Assembly (NCBI RefSeq): GCF_045679555.1
Contig: NC_092100.1
Coordinates: forward strand, 36,604,106 to 36,668,105
Origin: Salvelinus alpinus
Taxonomy: Eukaryota > Chordata > Actinopteri > Salmoniformes > Salmonidae
Length of the DNA: 64,000 bases
Reading direction: 5' to 3'
Below, piece after piece: positions 41,201-57,619 of this stretch. The position numbers and the translations under genes were made by a program. Positions within the stretch are counted from its first letter, which is position 1; each line of letters begins with the position of its first letter. The notes under the pieces are model-generated. The model was given only the letters and a program-made list of their open reading frames with translations, did not search any database and had not been told where the DNA came from.

Positions 41201-43346
41201 CTTCTTAATGCATTTGAGCCAATCAGTTGTGTTGTGACAAGGTAGGGGTGGTATACAGAAGATAGCCCTATTTGGTAAAGTCCATATTATGACAAGAACA
41301 GTTCAAATAAGCGAAGAGAAACGACATTCCATCATTACTTTAAGACATGAAGGTCAGTGAATCCGGAAAATTTCTTCAAGTGCAGTTGCAAAAACCAGCA
41401 AGCGCTATGATGAAATTGGCTCTCATGAGGACCGCCATAGGAAAGGAAGACCCAGAGTTAGCCCCGCTGCAGAGGATAAGTTCATTAGACTTAACTGCAC
41501 CTCAGATTGCAGCCCAAATGAATTCTTCACCGAGTTCAAGTAACAGACACATCTCAACATCAACTGTTCAGAGGAGACTGTGTGAATCAGGCCTTCATGG
41601 TCGAATTGCTGTAAAGAAACCACTACTAAAGGACACCAATAATAATAAGAGACTTGCTTCAGCCAAGAAACACAAGCAATGGATATTAGACCGGTGGAAA
41701 TCTGTCCTTTGGTCTGATCAGTCCGAATTTGAGATTTTTAGTTCCAACCGCTGTGTCTTTGTGAAACGCACAGTAGGTGAACGGATGATCTCTGCATGTG
41801 GTTCCCACCATGAAGCATGGAGGAGGAGGTGTGATGGTGAGGGGGTGCTTTGCTGGTGACACTGTCAGTGATTTATTTAGAATTCAAGGCACATTTAAAC
41901 AGCATGGCTACCACAGCATACGGCAGCGATACGCCATCCCATCTGGTTTGTGCTTAGTACCACTATCATTTGTTTTTCAACAGGACAATGACCCCAAACA
42001 CACCTCCAGGATGTGTAAGGGCTATTTGACCAAGAAGGAGAGTGATGGAGTGCTGCATCAGATGACCTGGCCTCCACAATCACCCGACCTCAACCCAATT
42101 GAGATGGGTTGGGATGAGTTGGACCGCAGAGTGAAGGAAAAGCAGCCTACAAATGCTCAGCATATGTGCAAACTCCTTCAAGACTGTTGGAAAATCATTC
42201 CTCATGAAGCTGGTTTAGAGAATGCCAAGAGTGTGCAAAGCTGTCATCAAGGCAAAGGTTGGCTACTTTGAAGAATTTGAAATATATTTTGATTTAACAC
42301 TTTTTTTGGTTACTATATGATTCAATATGTGTTATTTTATAGTGTTGATGTCTTCACTATTCTATAATGTAGAAAATAGTAAAAATAAAGGAAAACCCTT
42401 GAATGAGTAGGTGTGTCAACTTTTGACTTGTACTGTATATATTGTTTGTGTGTGTGTCTCTGTCTGTCCTTCAGCCTGACAAGTGGAATAAGATCAAGCT
42501 AGTGGTGACTCAGGAGGATGTAGAGCTGGCCTATCAGGAAGCCATGATGAACATGGCCCGGCTCAACAGGACAGGTACACACGCACACGTGTGTAAAATA
42601 CTGAGGCTGGACTTTTCCTCATGAAGGACAATGAAGCTTGATTTATACTGTCCATTTGATACGATTTGTTAGCTTTAATTTGTCTTAAAAACACACACCT
42701 GACTCGACAGACCAAGTACATGTCCTCAAGTTGTGCTCCCTCCCTTCTTTCTCTTACTTCTCCTCTCCTGTCTTCTACCATTGTTTGGACCAATGTGATT
42801 TAAATATTGATGTTGTTTTTCTCTCTACAGCCGCTGGTCTGATGCACACCTTCAATGCTCACGCTGCCACTGACATCACTGGCTTCGGGATCCTGGGCCA
42901 CGCCCAGACATTGGCACGGCAACAGCGTAGCGAGGTGTCGTTCGTCATCCACAACCTCCCCGTGCTCGCCAAGATGGCAGCTGTGTCCAAGGCCTGCGGG
43001 AATATGTTCGGACTCATGCACGGAACCTGCCCTGAGACATCAGGTGTGTGTCTGGTCGTTTTTGTCGGTCTGTTGTCTCTTGCCTGTCTTTCACACACAT
43101 AATCATCACCCACCTCTCTCTCTACATGTAGGGGGTCTGTTGATCTGTCTTCCCAGGGAGCAGGCAGCTCGGTTCTGCGCTGAGATCAAATCTCCTAAAT
43201 ACGGCGAGGGCCACCAGGCCTGGATCATCGGCATCGTGGAGAAGGGCAACCGTACCGCCCGCATAATCGATAAACCAAGAATCATTGAGGTCGCTCCTCA
43301 GCTCTCCACACAGAATGTCAACCCCACACCCGGCGCAACCTCATAA
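35265..43346 (+). CDS. sephs1: Selenide, water dikinase 1 (selenophosphate synthetase 1)
   Basis: Nine coding exons: 35265-35360, 35674-35770, 35854-35957, 38542-38649, 38742-38896, 39090-39180, 42475-42574, 42831-43043, 43132-43346; GT-AG introns; 1179 nt, 392 residues, the same length as human SEPHS1. The first exon begins at 35232 and gives 33 nt of 5' UTR. The family makes selenophosphate from selenide and ATP. In vertebrates SEPHS2 has the active Sec residue, while SEPHS1 has Thr at that place and is linked to redox balance and vitamin B6 metabolism rather than selenoprotein synthesis. Here KGTGCK at residues 27-32 shows Thr29, which fixes the paralogue. Other conserved blocks: [29 protein letters not shown]-type (here VLSDLYAMG), [25 protein letters not shown], and the C-terminal end NPTPGATS. 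No breaks seen. Four Tc1-type insertions lie in introns 3 and 6. Confidence 0.97.
36036..37500 (-). mobile_element. Near full-length Tc1 in sephs1 intron 3
   Basis: Inverted ends TACAGTGAATTCTGAAAGTT (left) and GAATACTTTCCGAATGCACT (right) at TA. Transposase pieces on the minus strand: 36948-36631 ([47 protein letters not shown]) and 36482-36246 ([27 protein letters not shown]). The usual LNPIEPLW reads LNQIEPLW here, and the frame is interrupted between the pieces, so it is inactive. Confidence 0.9.
37572..38500 (+). mobile_element. Decayed Tc1-like element in sephs1 intron 3
   Basis: Left end TACACTATATATACAAAAGT with GTATGTGGACACCCC; right end GGTCATGTAGTGT. Inside, CGACGTGAATGATAGGATGC, GGTGTAAAGCTCGCCGATAT and CAGTGGAAAGGCGTTCTCTG are relics of a Tc1 transposase frame with many stops. 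It ends about 40 bp before exon 4 (38542). Confidence 0.7.
39361..40896 (+). mobile_element. Near full-length Tc1 in sephs1 intron 6
   Basis: Ends TACAGTGCCTTCGAAAAGTA and TTCCGAATGCACTGTGTA. The plus-strand transposase is in pieces: the HTH-bearing part (39768-40058; [30 protein letters not shown]), the catalytic core (40151-40507; [32 protein letters not shown]), and [13 protein letters not shown] in another frame after about 40508. Same family as 36036-37500 in opposite orientation. Inactive. Confidence 0.9.
40903..42437 (+). mobile_element. Second Tc1 family in sephs1 intron 6
   Basis: Ends TACAGTACCAGTCATAAGTT and CAACTTTTGACTTGTACTGT. Transposase remnants on plus: 41347-41859 ([42 protein letters not shown]) and 41798-42271 ([44 protein letters not shown]). 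A frameshift separates the halves. It begins about 7 bp after the preceding Tc1 and ends 37 bp before exon 7 at 42475. Confidence 0.9.
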
Positions 43347-43990
43347 TAACCCCCACCCCACAGCAACGCAGAGCAGAACCACAAGCTTGGACAAGTTTTT
43401 TTTCTTTTTTCGCATATTCTTAAACTAGAGCGTGTTAAATGTATACACGTGTGTGTGTGTGTGTGTGTATGGATGTATATACATATATGTATGTATATAC
43501 ACATACACACTTAAATGGGTTGCTGTGTATGCACACCTGCCTCAGACAGAAGCCTTAGGGGCAGGTCATCACACAACTAAAAAGAAAAATTCTCTCAAAA
43601 GAATAGAAAGTAAAATCCATTTGCCTTTTGTGTCTGTTGTAATCTGTTACGTTTTAATTGTAGAAGCAGGCAGCTTCTGTGTTTGAGAATTGATGATGAT
43701 GAAGATTATCCGATACTGTTGATTCATTTTGAATCTTTTGGAGACTCTGGGTGTCCGTTGCCTTTTGGGCTCTTTTTAAAGGGTGCTAAGCAAGTGTAAG
43801 TGATGGGTAGCGAGATAGCGTTTTTGTTTGTCCGTTCACTATGTGTACAGTTCAAAAGCCTAGTTCAAGTTGAAAGCTTTAAGCGATGCCTTGAAAGATT
43901 GAAAAATGCCTTTAAAGAGTGTGAACGTAAGGGTTGCTTTTTTACTTTCACTTTTTGTATTTTTTCCCCAAAATAAATAAAATAGATGTT
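43347..43990 (+). other. sephs1: sephs1 3' UTR
   Basis: Sequence from the TAA to overlapping AATAAA signals at 43972-43981. It includes a (GT)n/(TA) stretch at 43449-43505. The end is inferred from the signals. Confidence 0.65.
43972..43977 (+). promoter_or_regulatory. Polyadenylation signal AATAAA of sephs1
   Basis: AATAAATAAA, two overlapping canonical signals about 630 nt after the stop codon, followed by a T-rich stretch. Confidence 0.6.
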
Positions 43991-44670
43991 TTATTTTCTT
44001 GCGTTGTTTTACGAAAGCACTATCAAACTTATGGAATCTATGGTGGACTCCGTCTGTTCACATTGCTGCCCTGAACTTTAAATCAGTGATATGATCATTC
44101 ATAACAAGGACATTAAATCATTTTACAGGAAATGAACACAACGGCCTGGGATAATTTGATATACTCACCTATAGAGATGTGATCACACAATAGGATTTTG
44201 AAGAAGTCGGAGCATTCTGTCTCAAGTCTGTTGTATTGTACGACTACCTTTTCAGGAAGCAGGGGTCATGATATGAGGCAGGTGAAATGTAAAGCACTCA
44301 AGTCTTGGTTGACACTTTTCTCCATGAAAATAATACAAGTGCATCCATTTGTAGCAGAGCTTACTCTGATGTTCCATATAATCTTCCAGTACCTAGAGGT
44401 TCCATCATTTGTATACCGGTAGTGTACTTTGTTCACAGTATCGCAAATCTACAATCTGTTTCTAATCATCCTGGTTGGGATCGGTGTAGTCTTAATACTC
44501 TCCAGTCATCTGATATAAGGCCTTTTCTAATATCTGGTACCATAAAGGGTTGTATGGCACTGCTTCCAAACTGAAATAAAACTGGATCCTCTCTTACACT
44601 GAAGGACTGTGTGTGCTCTCTCATCTTGTTTCTTAAAGCAGGAAGTAGCCATCTACACACAGCAACATCA
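43991..44670. other. Intergenic between convergent genes, nothing recognised
   Basis: No exon, RNA gene or element identified. Short open frames only. Confidence 0.4.
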
Positions 44671-44857
44671 AGGCCTCTATTCAATCTGTCTCGTGGAAGT
44701 TCAGCATTACAGCGTGAATTAAATTTAAAGGCAACGTTCCAGCATTAGTGGAGACTACATTCACGGTAAACACTGCATATGTCGGCTCAATCGGAACGAC
44801 CTTAAAATTTCCAGCGCGCAATCTAATGCTTCAGCGATCCAGACTGAATAGAGCCCT
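44671..44857. repeat. Foldback MITE with GGCTCTATTCA ends
   Basis: Left end AGGCCTCTATTCAATCTGTC; right end, reverse-complemented, AGGGCTCTATTCAGTCTGG. The interior (ATTTAAAGGCAACGTTCC; CTCAATCGGAACGACC) is typical of a common salmonid non-autonomous repeat. Confidence 0.65.
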
Positions 44858-45346
44858 AAATTGTCATTATGCCATATAGTAACTAACCACTTTGTACACC
44901 AGAATGTAATTCCTCTATTATACATGGCGACGGCAGCAGTTGCCCACACAGTTGAGGTATGAGAGTATTAATTTCTAACTGTCCTGGAGTTCAAAGAAGA
45001 AGTCAAACAATCAACATATCCTTTATTATAATATACTAATAAACACATTAATGCATAAGCATAACAGATATATATATATATATATAGTACAACACTTAAA
45101 ATACTCAAAACAGTGGTATTTACAAGTGTACACATTACAATCAGAAGCAAATACTATGACCTCTGTCTAAACAGATGAGTGGCCTATCCTTACAAGGCTA
45201 CATTCATATATCATTCTACTACAATCAAAATCAGATTAATAATTGGTCTATATGGCCACCAAGGCATTATGTGCTCCATTGCTCTTGCCAGAATCGGTTC
45301 AAAATTCACTGCCCTTTTATAGAAAGGATAGTGTCTAATATAAATG
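44858..45346. other. Intergenic, short TA microsatellite
   Basis: Only a short (TA)n at 45069-45086 is notable. Confidence 0.4.
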
Positions 45347-45510
45347 TGGTCCCGTGTGGCTCAGTTGGTAGAGCATGGCGCTTGCAACGCCAGGGTTGTG
45401 GGTTCATTCCCCACGGGGGGACCAGGATGAATATGTATGAACTTTCCAATTTGTAAGTCGCTCTGGATAAGAGTGTCTGCTAAATGACTTAAATGTAAAT
45501 GTAAATGTAT
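45347..45510 (+). mobile_element. tRNA-derived SINE with GTAAGTCGCTCTGG tail
   Basis: A box in GTGGCTCAGTTGGTAGAGCA, B box in GGGTTCATTCC, then AAGTCGCTCTGGATAAGAGT and GTCTGCTAAATGAC, a tail widespread in fish SINEs and LINEs, ending in (AAATGT)n. It resembles a tRNA gene at its 5' part only; no acceptor stem closes. It lies just past the cpt1b polyadenylation signal on the opposite strand. Confidence 0.8.
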
Positions 45511-45525
45511 AAATAGTAAAAATGC

Positions 45526-45531
45526 TTTATT
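45526..45531 (-). promoter_or_regulatory. Polyadenylation signal AATAAA of cpt1b
   Basis: TTTATT on the plus strand, AATAAA on the minus, about 200 nt after the cpt1b stop at 45729. Confidence 0.5.
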
Positions 45532-45728
45532 AAATATACATTTTTTCTGCAAAGCAATTCCTCCTGCTATCTGAGTAGATATCCAGAAGTTTTATAACTT
45601 GACCCAGTCTAAAGTCGTTACCCAGAAGAGACTAGTCGTGACCAGCCGTTTGGGAAACAATGTTGTAAAGTCACAGAACACAAAAATGTGGTATGAAGGC
45701 TATAAAGAACTTCCAGTCTGTCTACTCA

Positions 45729-52339
<6,611 letters not shown>

Positions 52340-52358
52340 CCCGGTGACGTCGAAGACC

Positions 52359-53129
52359 CTGTTAAAAAAAGAGAGATATAGACAGAGAGGCGTTCAACTT
52401 TTTTAACCCAAAATGAGCCAGCACATTTTTATCTTAAAAGCGCAAACAGGGGTAAATTTTTACCCCAAATTGGTAATGATTGTGAAGAGATACTGTCTGT
52501 GAAGTAGTAACACTTTCTTTCATTAACTTTTTGTAACACATTATTGGTTTTAATACCCAAAAATAATAATATATTTGATGTTTAAAAATAGACCCTTTTT
52601 TGTATGTTTTTCATTTGATCAAATTCCTCCATAGCAACTTGTCCTGAAAATGTTTAGGTTATTAATTCAAAGTGTTTCTGTGATACTAAGAGGTTGCGAA
52701 ATTGGCGATTGAGTTAGTCTGACGTACCGGTATGACCTAAGATAGCCACCAATATGGGTGTTATAGGCGGTATTGGTGCCAGTGCCATTAGACTTTTAGT
52801 TCTAACTTTGGAAAGCTATTGACTATCAACTCATCTCCAATTGCATCTGAACATGGTAGAGACATTGACCAAAACCAAATGTGTTTACATTATGGAGTTA
52901 TTTAGGAGTTGTAGTGGCTGCCAAGCCCCCACTATGGGGTGGCTCCATATCTATATATTTAATTTTAATCTACATATGTGTCAAATTTGATGCTTTTATC
53001 ATAAAGTGCACTATTGAGTCAACATTTTCAGCTTAGCCTTGCACCACTAGTATGCAAAAGATAGATTATTTTTCATTCCTCCATATTAAAAGGTCCAATG
53101 CAGCCATTTTTTTCCCTCAATTTCAACAA
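52359..53129 (-). other. cpt1b 5' intron, no other gene recognised
   Basis: The intron upstream of the start-codon exon (acceptor at 52360-52359 on the minus strand). AT-rich. No non-coding first exon recognised. Confidence 0.5.
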
Positions 53130-54109
53130 TTAACCTTTCTGGGAAGGGGGTTCCGCTAGCGGAACACCTGGCCTACAGCCAGTGAAATTGCAGGGCGCCA
53201 AATTCAAAACAACAGAAATCTCATAATTAAAATTCCTCAAACATACAAGTAATATACCCCATTTTAAAGATAAACTTCTTGTTAATCCAACCACAGTGTC
53301 CGATTTCAAAAAGGCTTAACGGCGAAAGCACACCATGCGATTATGTTAGGACAGCGCCTAGCCACAAAAACCATACAGACATTTTCCAGCCAAAGAGAGG
53401 TGTCACAAAGTCAGAAATAGCGTTAAAATTAATCACTAACCTTTGATGATCTTCATCTGGTGGCACTCCCAGGACTCCATGTTACACAATAAATATTTGT
53501 TTTGTTCAATAAAGTTAATCTTTATGTCCAAAAACATCATTTTTGTTCACGCGTTTAGTTCAGTAATCCATATTCACAAAGCATATGCACAACATCCAGA
53601 CGAAAAGTCAAAAAAGTTCCATTAAAGTTCGTAGAAACATGTCAAACGATGTTTCTAATCAAACCTTAGGGTGTTTTTATCATAAATATTCAATAATGTT
53701 TCAACCGGACAATACTGCGATAAACAACTCATGGCTTTCAGCTGAGCCGCTTACTCTGAGTGTTCTTATTCTCTCCCCTTTCACAATAGAAGCCTGAAAC
53801 AACTTCTAAAGACTGTTGACATCTACTGGAAGCCTTAGGAAGTGCAATCTGACCCCACAGACACTGGATATTCAATAGGCATTCACTTGAAAACTACAAA
53901 CCTCAGAATTCCCACTTCCTGGTTGGATTTTTCTCAGGTTTTCGCCTGCCATATGAGTTCTGTTATACTCACAGACATTATGTTTTCTATCAAAATCTAC
54001 TAATTATATGCATATTCTAGCTTCTGGGCCTGAGTAACAGGCAGTTTACTCTAGGCACGCTTTTCATCCAAACTTCCCAATGCTGACCCCTATCCCAAAG
54101 AGGTTTTAA
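53130..54109 (-). mobile_element. TTAA-bounded non-autonomous element, copy A
   Basis: Bounded by TTAA at 53130-53133 and 54106-54109. One end reads TTAACCTTTCTGGG and the other, reverse-complemented, TTAAAACCTCTTTGGG, giving short CCT(T/C)T-type inverted ends. TTAA duplication is the hallmark of piggyBac-type insertion, so I infer a piggyBac-related MITE. It carries a perfect 16-bp palindrome GTTCCGCTAGCGGAAC at 53150-53165, 16 nt inside the TTAA. No transposase or ORF of note. This copy looks complete. Confidence 0.65.
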
Positions 54110-54329
54110 GTACCTTAGTTCGATTAAAATGTTCAACAATAAATAAAAATAGGTTCTTAGCAATAAGTTATTTCTCAGGCAAGACTGTCTAGGACTGTCT
54201 AGAAGTGGTCTGAGTGAGGGGCCTAATTAGAGGAGCTGAAATCTAGCAGAGATTCGGGCAAACTGTCTTTGTTATTTGTCTATCAACTTATACTGCTTCA
54301 AATAAAATAAAATACAAGTTTATTTTCTC

Positions 54330-54515
54330 TCTTTATGTAGTGTTGTCTCTTTTGTCGTGATGTGTGTTTTGTCCTATGTTATTTTTTATTTTATTTTAAA
54401 TCCCAGCCCCCGTCCCTGCAGGAGGTCTTTTGCCTTTTGGTAGGCCGTCATTGTAAATAAGAATTTGTTCTCAACTGACTTGCCTAGTTATATAAAGTTT
54501 AAATAAAATAAAAAT
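54330..54515 (+). mobile_element. LINE 3' tail (RSg/L2-like)
   Basis: TGTCGTGATGTGTGTTTTGT, CCCAGCCCCCGTCCCTGCAG, GGTAGGCCGTCATTGTAAAT and CTGACTTGCCTAGTTATAT make up the LINE 3' UTR whose last part is shared with the SINEs at 20033 and 25881. Confidence 0.55.
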
Positions 54516-54531
54516 AAAACAGGTGTAGACC

Positions 54532-54687
54532 TTACCGTGAAAGGCTTACTTACAAGCCCTTAACCAACAATGCAGTTCAAGAACTAAAGTTAAAAAAATA
54601 GCAAAATGTACATAACAATAACGAGGTTATATACAGGGGGTACCGGTAGCAGAGAGAACAGTCTATGACTTGGGTGACTGGAGTCCT
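54532..54687 (-). mobile_element. LINE 3' end, left part of a split copy
   Basis: Minus-strand text contains EDSSHPSHRLFSLLP-like codons (the C-terminal end of an L2/Rex1-type reverse transcriptase) and a GTACCCCCTGTATATAACCT 3' UTR. The copy resumes at 57620, so it has been split by later insertions. Confidence 0.65.
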
Positions 54688-55078
54688 CAACTGGCAGCTT
54701 CATTAAATAGTACCCGCAAAACAACAGTCTCAACGTCACCAGTGAAGAGGCGACTCCGGGATGCTGGCCTTCAAGGCAGAGTTCCTCTGTCCAGTGTCTG
54801 TGTTCTTTTTCCCATCGTAATCTTTTCTTTTTATTGGCCAGTCTGAGATATGGCTTTTTCTTTGCAACTCTGCCTAGAAGGCCAGCATCTTGGAGTCTCC
54901 TCTTCACTGTTGACATTGAGACTGGTGTTTTGTGGGTACTATTTAATGAAGCTGCCAATTGAGGACTTGTGAGGCGTCTGTTTCTCAAACTAGACACTAA
55001 TGTACTTGTACTCTTGCTCAGTTGTGCACCGGGGCCTCCCACTCCTTCTTCTATTCTGGTTAGAGAAAGTTTGCTCTG
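54688..55078 (-). mobile_element. Tc1 fragment folded into an inverted repeat
   Basis: Minus strand 55042-54862 encodes a Tc1 N-terminal part (LSKSTSTLVSSLRNRRLTSP, STVKRRLQDAGLLGRVAKKK). The segment 54688-54783 repeats part of this region (about 54862-54975) in the opposite orientation, making a hairpin of roughly 95-bp arms. The 5' non-coding end of the same Tc1 appears at 57321-57619. Confidence 0.65.
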
Positions 55079-55081
55079 TTC

Positions 55082-55731
55082 TGTAGACTTGTTGACATGC
55101 TGCTGTGCGTTTTGTTGCTAACCTTACATTTCTACCTGCCAACTTTAAGTTTTTTACTTTTTAATTACCGTTTATATTTTTAGTTTTTCCCTCGCTCTAC
55201 TTTTTTTCATTCAACTTTTTCACTCCGGACGCTTTATCTGGACGTGGTTCGTCAGAACCTCCACCAGCCGAAGCTAAGTAGTAACATTAACATGATGCCT
55301 TCTAATTGCAGTCGCTGTACTCATAATATACAGGAGAACGATTGTCTTACGGAGAGGATAGATGTGCTGCAAGCCCAGCTTCAGACGCAATCGTTAGGCA
55401 AGGGCAATTTAAGTGTAGGAAAGGATGAAACAGCGTCTGTACACAAGTTAGTACAGATAGTAGTATAAATCCCCTCGCACAGTCCCCGCAGCCGGACAAC
55501 TTTCTCATGGCTTCTGGAAGGAAATGCTGTAGGAATGCTCAACCGGTGTTGCTCATTCAGCCGACAGAAACTTTCAACCGTTTCTCCCCAGTAAGCAGCG
55601 ACTCAGAGTCAGAGGCCGAACCTTCTCTGGTCTCTACTCCTCCCGTTACGGGGTCTGAGCCACCGAAGCCTCCCACCATTAGCTCTGACAAATTGAAAAC
55701 CCTAGTCATTGGCAACTCCATTACCCGCGCA
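55082..55731 (+). mobile_element. LINE ORF1 fragment with start of an esterase-like domain
   Basis: ATG at 55292 gives MPSNCSRCTHNIQENDCL-type text (MM at the very start) and TERIDVLQAQLQTQS, then stops; the next open piece (55507-55749) has LIQPTETFNRFSPVSSDSE, PPVTGSEPPKPP and TLVIGNSITR. These are typical of ORF1 of salmonid L2/CR1-like LINEs that carry an SGNH/esterase domain, block I being the IGNSITR stretch. It is cut at 55731 by a Tc1, so the rest of the esterase is absent. Confidence 0.6.
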
Positions 55732-56785
55732 AATTATGGTGGAAAATAAGTATTTGGTCATCTACAAACAAGCAAGATTTCTGGCTCTCACAGACCTGTA
55801 ACGTCTTCTTTAAGAGGCTCCTCTGTCCTCCACTCGTTACCTGTATTAATGGCACATGTTTGAACTTGTTATCAGTATAAAAGACACCTGTCCACAACCT
55901 CAAACAGTCACACTCCAAACTCCACTATGGCCAAGACCAAAGAGCTGTCAAAGGACACCAGAAACAAAATTGTAGACCTGCACCAGGCTGGGAAGACTGA
56001 ATCTGCAATAGGTAAGCAGCTTGGTTTGAAGAAATCAACTGTGGGAGCAATTATTAGGAAATGGAAGACATACAAGACCACTGATAATCTACCTTGATCT
56101 GGGGCTCCACGCAAGATCTCACCCCGTGGGGTCAAAATGATCACAAGAACGGTGAGCAAAAATCCCAGAACCACACGGGTGACCTAGTGAATGACCTGCA
56201 GAGAGCTGGGACCAAAGTAACAAAGCCTACCATCAGCAAGGGCATTGAAGATGAAACGTGGCTGGGTCTTTCAGCATGACAATGATCCCAAACACACCGC
56301 CCGGGCAACGAAGGAGTGGCTTCGTAAGAAGCATTTCAAGGTCCTGGAGTGGCCTAGCCAGTCTTCAGATCTCAACCCCATAGAAAATCTTTGGAGGGAG
56401 TTGAAAGTCCGTGTTGCCCAGCAACAGCCCCAAAACATCACTGCTCTAGAGGAGATCTGCATGGAGGAATGGGCCAAAATACCAGCAACAGTGTGTGAAA
56501 ACCTTGTGAAGACTTACAGAAAACGTTTGACCTCTGTCATTGCCAACAAAGGGTATATAACAAAGTATTGAGATAAACTTTTGTTATTGACCAAATACTT
56601 ATTTTCCACCATAATTTGAAAATAAATTCATTAAAAATCCTACAATGTGATTTTCTGGATTTTTTTTCTCATTTTGTCTCATAGTTGAAGTGTACCTATG
56701 ATGAAAATTACAGGCCTCTCATCTTTTTAAGTGGGAGAACTTGCACAATTGGTGGCTGACTAAAACCTTTTTTGCCCCACTGTAT
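55732..56785 (+). mobile_element. Tc1 element missing its left end and an internal part
   Basis: Begins inside the 5' arm (GCAAATTATGGTGGAAAATA). Frame relics: [19 protein letters not shown] and [16 protein letters not shown] (helix-turn-helix), a stop, then after an internal deletion [32 protein letters not shown] and [11 protein letters not shown] (56245-56571). The right end TTTTTTGCCCCACTGTA is intact. Confidence 0.8.
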
Positions 56786-57178
56786 AAATATGCACATTAT
56801 CGAACAAAACACACAATACATGTATAACATGATGTCCTATGAGTGTCATCTGATGAAGATAATCAAAGGTTAGTGATTAATTTTATCTATATTTCTGCAT
56901 TTTGTAACTCCTATCGTTGGCTGAAAAAATGGCTGTGTGTGTTTGTGACTTAGCTCTGACCTAACATAATCATATGTTGTGTTTTCGCTGTAAATCATTT
57001 TTGAAATCGGACACCATGGGTAGATTAACAATATGTTTATCTTTCATTTGCTGTATTGGACTTGTTAATGTGTGAAAGTTACATATTTCCCAAAAATGTT
57101 TTTGAATTTCGCGCGCTGCCTTTTCAGCGGAATGTTGTGGGTGTTCCGCTAGCGGAACCCCTGGGCTAGAAAGGTTAA
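56786..57178 (+). mobile_element. TTAA-bounded element, copy B (right part)
   Basis: Homologous, inverted, to 53134-53540: CAAAGGTTAGTGATTAATTT, GACCTAACATAATCATATG, GAAATCGGACACCATGGGTA. It ends with the palindrome GTTCCGCTAGCGGAAC (57143-57158), 16 nt, then TTAA at 57175-57178. The left part is absent; the preceding Tc1 ends exactly at its edge (TA). Confidence 0.65.
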
Positions 57179-57320
57179 CAACAAGCTAAGCTGTGTTTTG
57201 GTATATTTCACTTGTGATTGCATGATTATAAATATTTTTTGTAATATTTTGCGCCCTGCAATTCAGCGGTTGTTTAGGAAAATGATCCCGTAAAAGGGAT
57301 CCGTAGCGCAGAGAAGTTAA
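57179..57320 (+). mobile_element. TTAA-bounded element, copy D (right terminal remnant)
   Basis: Contains TTTTGCGCCCTGCAATTCAG, an end-region motif of this family, and a hairpin GATCCC (57284-57289) / GGGATC (57296-57301), 15 nt, then TTAA at 57317-57320. It abuts copy B at a shared TTAA. Confidence 0.5.
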
Positions 57321-57619
57321 TCAGCACAACAGTTTTCAGCTGTGCAAACATAATTACAAAAGGGTTTTCTAATGATCAATTAGCCTTTTAAAAGGATAAA
57401 CTTGGATTAGCTAACACAACGTGCCATTGGAACACAGGAGCGATGGTTGCTGATAATGGCCTCTGTAGATATTCCATAAAAAATCTAGTCATTTACAACA
57501 TTAACAATGTCTACACTGTATTTCTGATCAATTTGATGTTATTTTAATGGACAAAAACTGTGCGTTTCTTTCAAAAACAAGGACATTTCTATGTGACCCA
57601 AAACTTTTTAACGGTAGTG
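57321..57619 (-). mobile_element. Tc1 5' non-coding end
   Basis: Minus strand starts TACACTACCGTTAAAAAGTT at 57619 and runs through AGAAATGTCCTTGTTTTTGA to GCTGATTAA, where TTAA (57317-57320) is the join to copy D. The right edge meets LINE sequence at a TA. Confidence 0.7.

Noticed and set aside
43347-43990. SECIS element in the sephs1 3' UTR
   Set aside because: The protein has Thr29 and no in-frame UGA, so none is expected, and I saw no clear SECIS core.
53130-57178. One large element with long inverted arms from 53130 to 57178
   Set aside because: Copy A is itself bounded by TTAA at both ends (53130 and 54106), and a split LINE spans the supposed interior and beyond, so the arms are two separate insertions in opposite orientation.
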